Source: Brevifilum sp034437335 (GTDB taxonomy: Bacteria > Chloroflexota > Anaerolineae > Anaerolineales > Anaerolineaceae). Taken from it: DNA of 64,000 nucleotides. The translations under genes and the position numbers were made by a program. The stretch covers positions 1 through 64,000 of the forward strand of contig DAOTUG010000103.1 in the NCBI GenBank assembly GCA_034437335.1. The letters run 5' to 3'. Positions 9,151 to 16,735 of this stretch are shown one piece after another (within the stretch, counting starts at the first letter, position 1; each line of letters opens with the position of its first letter). A model generated the notes under the pieces. It was given only the letters and a program-made list of their open reading frames with translations. It had not been told where the DNA came from and searched no databases.

Positions 9151-10551
9151 TTACTCCCCCAACCAACTGATGATGTCCAGCAGCATTTCCCGCTCCATCC
9201 CGGCGCGCTGGTTGGTCTGCTCATCCCGCACGCATAGGGCCAGGGAGCTGCGCACCAGGCTGCCGGCCAGGGCATCCGGCGGCGGCACGGCCCCGGCTGA
9301 ATCCTTTTCCAGAAAATTGGCCACTGTGTGGGCATATTCCCGGCGCGCATCCTGCTGGGCTTCCAGGGTGACGTCGGCCATGGCCTGATTGAGGGCGTCC
9401 CGTTCCGCCCGGGCATACTCCAGCCAGGAGGACTGCCAGCGGTTGACCAATTGCTGGTTAATCTGCGCTTCCAGCCGCAGATCCGTGAGGATGATCCGCA
9501 GGATTTCCACCCCGCATCCGTGGAGAATCTTGTATTCCGGGCTCCAGGACTGGGCCACCGTCCGGCCGTTGCGGTCCAGCTTGGCCGTCATCCCCTGAGT
9601 CAGGCGCTGGTTGACATACTCCCGGACAAAATCCAGTCCGGTAGGCCGATGCAGGGGATCGGCCCCGGTCAGGAACGTGGGCAGGGGAAAGCCATCCGGG
9701 AGGGGTTTGAACAGCTCATTCAGGGTGAAGATCGGCAGGGTTTCCCGCCAGACATTGACAGCCAACCGCCCGGGCAGCCGGTCCCAGGGGACGTTCCGGA
9801 GCGCATTGTCCGGATCCAGGGTCGGATCAATGCCCTCACCGGTGGCGGCGCGACGCACCGACTGCGGATCATACCCGAAGGGCGTCCCCCCGGAGAAAGC
9901 CTCGGAATGGAGCTTGAAAACCGCGATAATGCGCGGGACGATCTCAATGCCGTCCCGGGTAAGGGCGCTGGTCTCCCAGCGGCGGGACTGCCGGGCCTCA
10001 AAGGCCGGGCTGCGCTCCTCCGCGTCCTGGGGCGCAAAGGGATCTTCCTCCCCCTGGGGGCCAATGCTGCGGACCTGTTTGCGCAGGTCCATGGTGGCGG
10101 CCACCCGCTCCTTCCGCATGGTGAAGGTGACCCCCGGCCCAACCGGCCTGGAAAAGGCGGTGTCCGTGCGCAGCATGGCGGCGCTGGCCGAATCAATCAG
10201 ACAGATTCCCGGGCGTTTGAGGTTGATCTCATCCCCCCGCTGGACCGCCTCCCCATTTTCAATAAAAATCGCTGGGCCGTGCGCGCCGATCAGATAGCGC
10301 AGCAGGCGGAAAGACACCCGGAGCCGCTCCTTCAACAGCCGCACCGGCAGCACAAATTGGGCAAAGAAAAAATGCCAGAAGAACAGGCCGGCATAGAAAA
10401 TCAGCAAATCCAGGAACACGGCCCCGCGGTTGGCCTGCACCCCGCCCAGGCGGAGGGTGATCAGGGCCTCCGCCAGGAACCCCAACAAAATCAGGAACAC
10501 GATCTGCCACTTGGGCTTGCGGATGAAAAAAGCTTTTTTCCGGCGTCTCAT
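9151..10551 (-). CDS. SPFH/Band 7-like membrane protein (first of a pair)
   Basis: 466 aa from the ATG at 10551 (MRRRKK), a positively charged start before two membrane segments (about 13-33 and 45-66). The soluble part has SPFH-like features in order: ICLIDSASAAML, GPGVTFTMRKERV, MDLRKQVR, TRDGIEIVPRIIAVFKL. The C terminus is helical and rich in Glu, Gln and Arg. No good ribosome site precedes the start; a pyrimidine-rich CCTCC lies there instead, so translation may depend on coupling to comEC, whose stop is 26 bases upstream. It pairs with the next gene. The assignment to SPFH is by motif pattern only. Confidence 0.75.
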   Translation of the reverse strand: MRRRKKAFFIRKPKWQIVFLILLGFLAEALITLRLGGVQANRGAVFLDLLIFYAGLFFWHFFFAQFVLPVRLLKERLRVSFRLLRYLIGAHGPAIFIENGEAVQRGDEINLKRPGICLIDSASAAMLRTDTAFSRPVGPGVTFTMRKERVAATMDLRKQVRSIGPQGEEDPFAPQDAEERSPAFEARQSRRWETSALTRDGIEIVPRIIAVFKLHSEAFSGGTPFGYDPQSVRRAATGEGIDPTLDPDNALRNVPWDRLPGRLAVNVWRETLPIFTLNELFKPLPDGFPLPTFLTGADPLHRPTGLDFVREYVNQRLTQGMTAKLDRNGRTVAQSWSPEYKILHGCGVEILRIILTDLRLEAQINQQLVNRWQSSWLEYARAERDALNQAMADVTLEAQQDARREYAHTVANFLEKDSAGAVPPPDALAGSLVRSSLALCVRDEQTNQRAGMEREMLLDIISWLGE

Positions 10552-10577
10552 ATAGTTGATTGTATATAAAAAGGAGG

Positions 10578-13025
10578 TTAACGGCAAGTGCTGGGATCTT
10601 CTCTCACCGCGCCCCCTGCCACCCACATCCGGCTCCCATCCGTGCTGACCCGCACCCACCCACAGTCCAGGGTGGTCACCAGGGGATAGCCCGACAGGCT
10701 TTCCACCACCGGATGCTCTCCAACCAGGGGTAGATCAGCCGTCCCCAGGGGCAACAGCACCGCCCCTGGCGACCACAACGGAATTCTTTCCAGAACCAGC
10801 GTATCCGGGGACAGATCCTCCGGCAGGATCAGCACATCCGGCGCCTCAGGAAGCCCCCAGGCATATTCCGTCACCCTGCCCGAGGGCACCAGCGCGCTGA
10901 AATCCTCCCAGGCCAGCCACAGCACCGCCCCGCGCGCGCCGCGCCAGAGGACCGAAAGTTGCGCTCCTGCCCCCAGCTCCAGGAAGCTCCCCGGAGTCAG
11001 GTCCTGCAGTGGGGCTCCCGCTCCATGAAGCTGCCGGTAAAGAGCCTCGGTGGTTGCGTTGGCCTCCGGATCCACCCCCCACCAGACCATCCCTGGCGGA
11101 TACCGGCCTAGGACCCCCAGAAGGGCATTCACATCATCCCGTTGGGGACTGGCCGCCACCAGGACGTCCAGAGTACGCTCTCCCGGCGGCAGCATCTGCC
11201 CCAATGCGTGGTTCAAGTGGGAGGGACGGTCGCCCCCGCCAACGAGCACTGCCGCCCCAGCGGGGGTCTGGATGAGAACCGTCCCCTCGGCATCCAGCAG
11301 GGTCAGATGCAGCCTGCCATCTGGCCTGTGCAGGACTCGTCCCCAGACAAAAACCACCAGACCCGAAAGCAAAACCAATCCCGTTTGGGGCGAAAAGGCC
11401 CGTTTCAGCAGGGGAAGAGCTCTCTCCCGCGGCAGGAGGGTCGCCATGAACAGCAGGCCGTAAAAAGCAACCAGCCACAGGGGGTGAAAATCCGGCAGGG
11501 CCGCTTCACCCCCTGGCAGGCGCGCCATCCACTCCACAATGCGGATCGTATAGGAGACGAAGGGCAGGGCCAGGGAAGCCAGAACGCGCCCCGCCCCCGG
11601 CAGGAGCATGCCCCCCAGCATAGCCAGGCCGCCCAGGATCATCACCAATGGCTGCGGGGGCAGGATCAGGGGGTTGGCCAGGAGGGCCAACCAGGAAACC
11701 CCTCCAAAATGTAATGCCATAATGGGCAAGGTCATGGCCTGGGCCGCCAGGGTGAACAGGAAAAACTCCCCCACCGGACCGGCCAGCTTCATGGCCCACG
11801 CCTCCGGCAGCCAGCGTCCGGCCAACCGGACAAATCCTTCCGTCAGGGGCTGGGCATACAGCACCAGGCCCAGGGTGGCTGCCAGGGAGAGTTGAAAGCC
11901 CACATCCCAGGGCAGGTTGGGGTCCCACAGAGCCATCCCCAGGGCGGCAATGCCGATGCTGTTCAGGCCATTCTGGCGGCGCCCAAACAGTCCCCCCAGC
12001 ACCCCCACGGCGCCCATGACGGCCGCCCGGACCACTGCGGCATCCGCCCCAACCAGGATTGTGTAGCCGCTGATGGCCGCCACAGCGGCGAGCGCACCAC
12101 CCCGCCGCCCCAACAGCTGGGTGAAGACAGCCGCAAACAAGCCGGACAGGATGGCAATATTGAAACCAGAGATGGCGATGATGTGGGTGGCCCCGGTGCG
12201 CCGGAAGGCCTCCTGCAGATCCGGCGAGAGCCCCTGTTCCCGCCCAAGCAAGATGCCCGCCAGGAGGTCTGATTCGGGAGAGGGAAACAGCGCCTGCAAG
12301 ACGGCCTGGCCCCGGTCTGCCAGGCGGTAAATGAAAGCGCGGATGGGATTCCCCCGGCCTCGTTCCAGACGTTCCAGCCGGGCATTGGACACCACGCTCA
12401 GGACTCCCTGCCGGGAGAGATAGGCCGCATAGGAAAAATCCGCGCCCTCAGAAGGGGTTTCCAGGCTGCCTGTGGCCTGGAGCACATCCCCATAGGCCCA
12501 GTCGTCCCCTTCCGGCGGCGCTTGAATCAGTACCAACCCTGAAACCGCCATCGGCTTATCCACAGTCAAACCGCCATCCAGATAACGAAGGGTCTCCACA
12601 GCCACCGTCAGGAGGGTGATGCGGTCCCTGGTATCCGGCGGTCGGACGATCACCCCCACCAACTGCACGGGGCCGCGGTCATTATAAAAGGCCGGATGCT
12701 CCGGGGTGACCACCGGTCGTGTGGCCCCATAGCGCCAGGCCCCCAAACAGAAAACCGCTGCGAGAACTGCCCGGGGCAGCCGCTCGCCAGCACCCGTCCA
12801 ACGCCGCAAGAGGTGGGTCAAGCCGATCCGCCGGGGCAGGACGGCCATCAGGCCAAATGCCAGAAGGAACAAACCCAGAAGGGCAGCCCAAATCCAAACG
12901 GGAACTGTGATCAGATCCGCCAGAAGGATTCCGCCGATGAAAACGCAGGCCAGCCAGAAAAACGGCAGGAACCCTGCAAAGGGGGGATAGGTGCGCTGTG
13001 GTTGATCTGAGACGACCTGGGACAT
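10578..13025 (-). CDS. comEC: ComEC/Rec2-type DNA uptake channel with degenerate C-terminal metallo-beta-lactamase-like domain
   Basis: 815 aa from the ATG at 13025, preceded by GGAGGAG. It has an N-terminal hydrophobic block, an OB-like DUF4131 part, and the competence domain with LLAGILLGREQGLSPDLQ and ATHIIAISGFNIAILSG, the ComEC signature. About ten membrane segments follow. The C-terminal part (from about 570) should be a metallo-beta-lactamase fold, but LDVGQGD is replaced by LDAEGTV and the SHxHxDH metal motif by an ASPQRDD-like stretch near 622. The nuclease function is therefore probably lost, while the channel should remain. ComEC carries single-stranded DNA across the membrane during transformation. 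It is the first gene of an operon with two SPFH-like genes and a TPR/S24 gene. No comEA or pilus gene is in the window. Confidence 0.93.
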   Translation of the reverse strand: MSQVVSDQPQRTYPPFAGFLPFFWLACVFIGGILLADLITVPVWIWAALLGLFLLAFGLMAVLPRRIGLTHLLRRWTGAGERLPRAVLAAVFCLGAWRYGATRPVVTPEHPAFYNDRGPVQLVGVIVRPPDTRDRITLLTVAVETLRYLDGGLTVDKPMAVSGLVLIQAPPEGDDWAYGDVLQATGSLETPSEGADFSYAAYLSRQGVLSVVSNARLERLERGRGNPIRAFIYRLADRGQAVLQALFPSPESDLLAGILLGREQGLSPDLQEAFRRTGATHIIAISGFNIAILSGLFAAVFTQLLGRRGGALAAVAAISGYTILVGADAAVVRAAVMGAVGVLGGLFGRRQNGLNSIGIAALGMALWDPNLPWDVGFQLSLAATLGLVLYAQPLTEGFVRLAGRWLPEAWAMKLAGPVGEFFLFTLAAQAMTLPIMALHFGGVSWLALLANPLILPPQPLVMILGGLAMLGGMLLPGAGRVLASLALPFVSYTIRIVEWMARLPGGEAALPDFHPLWLVAFYGLLFMATLLPRERALPLLKRAFSPQTGLVLLSGLVVFVWGRVLHRPDGRLHLTLLDAEGTVLIQTPAGAAVLVGGGDRPSHLNHALGQMLPPGERTLDVLVAASPQRDDVNALLGVLGRYPPGMVWWGVDPEANATTEALYRQLHGAGAPLQDLTPGSFLELGAGAQLSVLWRGARGAVLWLAWEDFSALVPSGRVTEYAWGLPEAPDVLILPEDLSPDTLVLERIPLWSPGAVLLPLGTADLPLVGEHPVVESLSGYPLVTTLDCGWVRVSTDGSRMWVAGGAVREDPSTCR

Positions 13026-13178
13026 GGGATCTCCTCCCTGTGGTTGGTCTAATTCTATCAAATTTCTTAGACGCGGGGGTTAAGATAAGGAAGAAGAGGG
13101 TCATCTGGTGGTGGTGTCGCTATGTAACCAAACCCCCTTCAAGTGCATCAAAATAAATAAAGAGGAGTTAACAATCGT

Positions 13179-13382
13179 ATGAAGAAAAATATGGGAACAA
13201 TAGACCGTATCATCCGGCTTGCGCTGGTTGTCCTTGTGGCTGTGCTCTACTTCACCGGGGTGATCTCCGGCGCATGGGCCATTGTGCTGGGAATTGCAGC
13301 AGCGGTCTTTCTGATCACCAGCCTGGTTGGTGTTTGCCCCCTCTATCTGCCCTTTGGCATTTCCACCCGAAAACAGGACTGA
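13179..13382 (+). CDS. DUF2892 (YgaP-like) small membrane protein
   Basis: 67 aa, the usual length. The N-terminal NMGTIDRIIRLAL motif and C-terminal VCPLYLPFGIST motif are diagnostic of DUF2892, with two membrane segments between them. An AGGAG stands 11 bases before the ATG. In some proteins this domain is fused to rhodanese (sulfurtransferase); here it stands alone as a single-gene unit, divergent from comEC and closed by a strong terminator. The function of the stand-alone form is not known. Confidence 0.88.
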   Translation: MKKNMGTIDRIIRLALVVLVAVLYFTGVISGAWAIVLGIAAAVFLITSLVGVCPLYLPFGISTRKQD

Positions 13383-13401
13383 GAAAACCACCTTCCATTA
13401 G

Positions 13402-13433
13402 AAAAAAACCCCGGGACAACCCGGGGATTTTTC
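13402..13433. terminator. Bidirectional intrinsic terminator between DUF2892 and GT87 genes
   Basis: Seven-base stem CCCCGGG / CCCGGGG (13409-13415 with 13420-13426), four-base loop, then ATTTTT on the plus strand and seven T on the minus strand. It serves both convergent genes. Confidence 0.9.
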
Positions 13434-13436
13434 GTT

Positions 13437-14720
13437 TCAGGATCCTGCCCTATCGCCATCTGGGCGGTGGGCCATGTATCTACGGAAGCGCCTGGCCATC
13501 CACACCAGCAGACCAACCAGGGTTGGGTAGGCGAACAGGTGGATCAACAGACCGCTGGTGGGCAGGGCAAAGCGGTCAATCTGCACCACGATCAGGCTTG
13601 TCATCACCCAGGCCAGAACCCGGGGGGAAAAATTCTGCCAGAGCAAAAGCAGCAAGAGGGCAAAGAAGAGCCAAATGTAGTGGTGGTACCACATGATATT
13701 GGGAACCAGATTCATGCCGATCATCACCATGATAAACAGGGGCTGCCGGGGCAGGCGTCCCAGATAAGTCAGCACGCCCCCGGCCAGCAGAGCCAGAGCG
13801 ACCACAAGCAGCACCATCCGCTGCAATAAGGCCAGATTGGTCGTCACAAAGCGATAGGCTGCTTCCGCGGCGCCTCCCAGCCAGGCCGGTCCGGCGCTGA
13901 GCCATCCCTGCAGGCTCTCACTCCCCAAGAAACGCTGCAGCCGGCGGAAAAAGGCCTGGGAATACCAGTTGTCCGGGATCTCACCCAGCATGTGGGTGAA
14001 CATCTTTGGATAGGTGACGAAGGGTTCCGGGCCATAGCGCAGTAAGGCCAGCACACTGATCAAGACCACCGCCCCCAGGCAAGCCAGCAGGACCTTCCAG
14101 CGTTTGCGCACCACCAAATAGCCCACAAAGGCCAGGGGGGTCACCTTGGTCAGAATCGCCAGGGCCAATCCGGCCCCGGCCAGAACCGGACGCCGACGCT
14201 CAAAATAGAACAGAAGGAAGACCCCAAAAACCGTAAACAGGTTGATCTGCCCGATGTGCAGGATTTCATAAAAAGGGGAAAAGGTGAAGGCCAGCAGCAT
14301 CACAAACAGGGTCTGCTCCAAAGTGGAGCCGCGTTTCTTCATCAGCAGGTAGAGCATGCCCCCATACAGGAAAATGTTGACACTGATGAAGGCCGCAATC
14401 TGCACCACGGGCCGGGGCAGCCAGGCGAAAAGCTCCACCACCAGCAGAGCCTGGGGCGGGTACAGATAGGCCGGACCAATCTCCATGACGCCATAGGTCT
14501 CTCCCCCCGCCAGGGTGTCCCACAAGGCCCGTTCGTAGAAATGAAAATCCTCCAGGAAAAACTCCGGCAGGGGACCCTTGTGCATGAACCACAATTCGGT
14601 GTACAGACCGGAAAACACATACAGGGCCAGCCCCAGAAATAACAAAGCGGTCAGCACGGTTTTTCGGGAAAGGACATTCTTCTCAGACAACCAGGTTTTC
14701 ATTCGCTGCATGCGGCGCAT
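13437..14720 (-). CDS. Polytopic membrane glycosyltransferase, GT87-like (DUF2029)
   Basis: About 427 aa; the start is uncertain because four ATG codons are clustered between 14702 and 14759, and 14720 is my choice. About ten membrane segments alternate with short loops. Features of polyprenyl-phosphate-mannose mannosyltransferases of the GT87 type are present: an early extracytoplasmic acidic stretch (FFLEDFHFYERALW), AYLYPPQALLV, and HIGQINLF before a cytoplasmic basic loop, plus MWYHHYIW late in the protein. Such enzymes transfer a sugar from a lipid carrier on the outer face of the membrane. It converges on the DUF2892 gene and shares the terminator. The acceptor is unknown. Confidence 0.82.
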   Translation of the reverse strand: MRRMQRMKTWLSEKNVLSRKTVLTALLFLGLALYVFSGLYTELWFMHKGPLPEFFLEDFHFYERALWDTLAGGETYGVMEIGPAYLYPPQALLVVELFAWLPRPVVQIAAFISVNIFLYGGMLYLLMKKRGSTLEQTLFVMLLAFTFSPFYEILHIGQINLFTVFGVFLLFYFERRRPVLAGAGLALAILTKVTPLAFVGYLVVRKRWKVLLACLGAVVLISVLALLRYGPEPFVTYPKMFTHMLGEIPDNWYSQAFFRRLQRFLGSESLQGWLSAGPAWLGGAAEAAYRFVTTNLALLQRMVLLVVALALLAGGVLTYLGRLPRQPLFIMVMIGMNLVPNIMWYHHYIWLFFALLLLLLWQNFSPRVLAWVMTSLIVVQIDRFALPTSGLLIHLFAYPTLVGLLVWMARRFRRYMAHRPDGDRAGS

Positions 14721-14804
14721 CCCATCCAAATCTACAGGACAACACAGGTACCGGTGCAAACTCCGTGCTAAGCGCTGACATCCCTGGCGAAGCGCAGACC
14801 GGGA

Positions 14805-15602
14805 TCAGTCTCCCGCAGATTCGGTCCGGACCGCATCCAACACCGCCAGCATTTTTTCGTGGATGGCGGCATTGGCGCACAGGATGCTGACCGGTTCCCG
14901 GAGAAAATCAGGGTCGCCAAACACATCGGTGAGGACGCCCCCCGCCTCCCGGACGATCAACCCGCCGGCGGCCACATCCCACTGGAAGAGTTCCAGCTCC
15001 CAAAAACCGTCCAAACGGCCGGCCGCCACATAGACCATGTCCAGAGCGGCGGACCCCAATCGGCGCACGCCCTGGGAAAGGTGCCCAAACCGGATAAAAT
15101 TGCGCGTGTTATCATCCGGGGCTTCCGCCATCTCATTCGGGAAACCGGTCACGAGCAAACAATCAATCAGGTTTTCAAAACCTGACACCGAGATGGACTT
15201 CCCGTTCAGCCGAGCGCCCTGCCCGGCCTCAGCGCTGAACATTTCCCCCTGGTTAGGATCATAAACTGCCCCGAGCTGCATCTGGCCTTCAAAGGCATAT
15301 GCCACCGACACCGCATACACCGGCACGCCATGGGCGTAATTCTTGGTGCCGTCCAGGGGGTCAATGTACCACTGGTGCACGGGCTGGCCCTCCCAATTTC
15401 CGGATTCTTCCGCGTTGATGGCATGGGTGGGAAAGACTTCCCGGATAGCGCCGATCAGAAATTTCTCGGCGGCGTGGTCAGCTTTGGTCACCAGGTCGGT
15501 GGGACTTTTATGCTGCACGTCCAGGTCTTTTCCAATAAAGCTTAAAAGAATATCCCCGGCTTCCCGGGCAATGGTTTCGACAAAGTTCAGATTGGGTTCC
15601 AT
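14805..15602 (-). CDS. suhB: Inositol monophosphatase family protein
   Basis: 265 aa from the ATG at 15602 (an in-frame TTG 24 bases upstream is less likely). The metal-binding motifs are complete: NAEESG (first Glu), WYIDPLDGTKNY, and WDVAAGGLIVREAGG. These define the Mg-dependent inositol/fructose phosphatase superfamily. Substrate choice in this superfamily (myo-inositol 1-phosphate, histidinol phosphate, PAP, FBP) cannot be read from the motifs; the symbol follows the most common annotation. A TGcTAAAAT extended -10 element lies about 40 bases upstream. It precedes the GT87-like gene on the same strand with an 84-base gap. Confidence 0.88.
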   Translation of the reverse strand: MEPNLNFVETIAREAGDILLSFIGKDLDVQHKSPTDLVTKADHAAEKFLIGAIREVFPTHAINAEESGNWEGQPVHQWYIDPLDGTKNYAHGVPVYAVSVAYAFEGQMQLGAVYDPNQGEMFSAEAGQGARLNGKSISVSGFENLIDCLLVTGFPNEMAEAPDDNTRNFIRFGHLSQGVRRLGSAALDMVYVAAGRLDGFWELELFQWDVAAGGLIVREAGGVLTDVFGDPDFLREPVSILCANAAIHEKMLAVLDAVRTESAGD

Positions 15603-15641
15603 CAGATTCACTTTCTTTGACTGCAATTTTTCAACCGGTTC

Positions 15642-15650
15642 ATTTTAGCA
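15642..15650 (-). promoter_or_regulatory. Extended -10 element for the inositol monophosphatase gene
   Basis: On the minus strand the sequence reads TGCTAAAAT, an extended -10, 40 bases before the chosen ATG. The same TGc arrangement is found before tRNA-Lys and dnaE. Confidence 0.5.
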
Positions 15651-15783
15651 CATTATCAAGGGGATCGGAGATGACAGACACCCGGATAACAAGCTCACCT
15701 GCGGATTACCTCCGACCTTTTCGCCCCCAGTCGCCAACCCCCTGCGAATTGCAGTAAAATGAAATACACCAATGCATAACATT

Positions 15784-15815
15784 CCACAACTGTGGAGAAC
15801 TGTGGATAAATCCAC
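15784..15815. promoter_or_regulatory. Two adjacent dyads upstream of the hydrogenase operon (operator or DnaA-box-like)
   Basis: CCACAACTGTGG (15784-15795) and GTGGATAAATCCAC (15802-15815) are both perfect inverted repeats, separated by six bases. They also contain TGTGGAGAA and TGTGGATAA, ten bases apart; the second is a perfect DnaA-box match (TTATCCACA on the other strand). They sit 41-72 bases before the hydrogenase start and could be an operator that controls it. Confidence 0.5.
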
Positions 15816-15855
15816 CCATCAACCTCCGCCCCTCGTCCGGAAAGGAAAGCGCCCC

Positions 15856-16734
15856 ATGGCCAACAGCGAACAACCCGACTCACTCCCGCGCTTTGCCGTG
15901 CTGCAGCTCTCCGGCTGCGCCGGCTGTGAGGTGTCCCTGATCAATGCCAGCGAATGGGTGGAAAAATACCGCCTGGTGTACATGCCCCTGGTGGTCTCCA
16001 CCCACACGGTCCCCAAGGACACCGAAATCCTTCTGGTGAGCGGTGGGGTGCGCAACGATGAGGATGTTTACAATCTCAAGCGAGCCGCCAGCATCGTGGA
16101 TCGGGTGGTGGCTGTGGGCACCTGCGCCATTTCCGGCGGCGTGGCCAACCTGGGCGACCGGGATGACGTGCGCACCATGTTCCTGGCCCAATCCAACCGG
16201 CACCACCTGCCCCATCTCCTGCCCAAGAGCCATCCCATTGACACCTTTGTGGATGTGGATCTGTATCTGCCCGGCTGCCCTCCCACCCCGGAGCTCTTCA
16301 TGGCTGCGCTGACGGATCCGGCAGGGTTTCAGGCCAGCGGCATCGTCTGCGGAGAATGCGGCCGAAAGAAACTCCGCGATATGCGCCCCAAACACCTGGT
16401 TGGTTTCCAGCAGGGGGAGGTGCTCCCTGATATCTGCCTGATCAACCAGGGGTATCTCTGCGTGGGGTCCTCCGTCCGGGGCGGCTGCCGCGCCATTTGC
16501 ACCCGGCCGGGCCACCCTTGCGTGGGGTGCCGCGGCCCCTCAGATGCCTACATCGAAAAGGACTCCCAGGTCTGGTTTGATCGCATCCAACAAGTCTTTG
16601 AACGCCTGACCGACATCCCCCCGGAAGAGATCGAGGACGCCCTGCACGCGCCCCAGCTTTCTCTGTTCCTGTTCCAATTCAGCGACTACGACAGCATTGA
16701 TCGTCCCGTCCGTCCCAAGGAAAAGATATTATAA
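15856..16734 (+). CDS. [NiFe] hydrogenase small subunit, group 3-like
   Basis: 292 aa. The ATG at 15856 follows AAAGGAAAG; the open frame upstream crosses the dyads and is unlikely to be translated. It carries electrons from the [NiFe] site through iron-sulfur clusters. Ligands for the proximal [4Fe-4S] cluster are visible: C21-x-x-C24 (SGCAGC), VGTCAISGG near 89 and LPGCPP near 143. The C-terminal third adds ten more cysteines (GECG, CLINQGYLC, GGCRAIC, CVGC), enough for further [4Fe-4S] clusters, as in F420-nonreducing (MvhG) or NAD-linked small subunits. There is no Tat signal, so the enzyme is cytoplasmic. The large subunit starts one base after its stop. No diaphorase, ferredoxin or Hyp gene is nearby, so the electron partner is unknown. 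Confidence 0.88.
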   Translation: MANSEQPDSLPRFAVLQLSGCAGCEVSLINASEWVEKYRLVYMPLVVSTHTVPKDTEILLVSGGVRNDEDVYNLKRAASIVDRVVAVGTCAISGGVANLGDRDDVRTMFLAQSNRHHLPHLLPKSHPIDTFVDVDLYLPGCPPTPELFMAALTDPAGFQASGIVCGECGRKKLRDMRPKHLVGFQQGEVLPDICLINQGYLCVGSSVRGGCRAICTRPGHPCVGCRGPSDAYIEKDSQVWFDRIQQVFERLTDIPPEEIEDALHAPQLSLFLFQFSDYDSIDRPVRPKEKIL

Positions 16735-16735
16735 A

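Noticed and set aside
9147..9416. N-terminal extension of the second SPFH-like protein
   Set aside because: It overlaps 88 codons of the gene in front and is rich in Trp, Pro and Cys, as expected from an out-of-frame shadow.
15784..15815. Replication origin
   Set aside because: Only one perfect and one near DnaA box, no AT-rich unwinding region, and no dnaA, dnaN or gyrB nearby.
15772..15855. Upstream extension of the hydrogenase small subunit
   Set aside because: It crosses two perfect dyads and lacks a ribosome site; the ATG at 15856 has one and gives the family's normal start.
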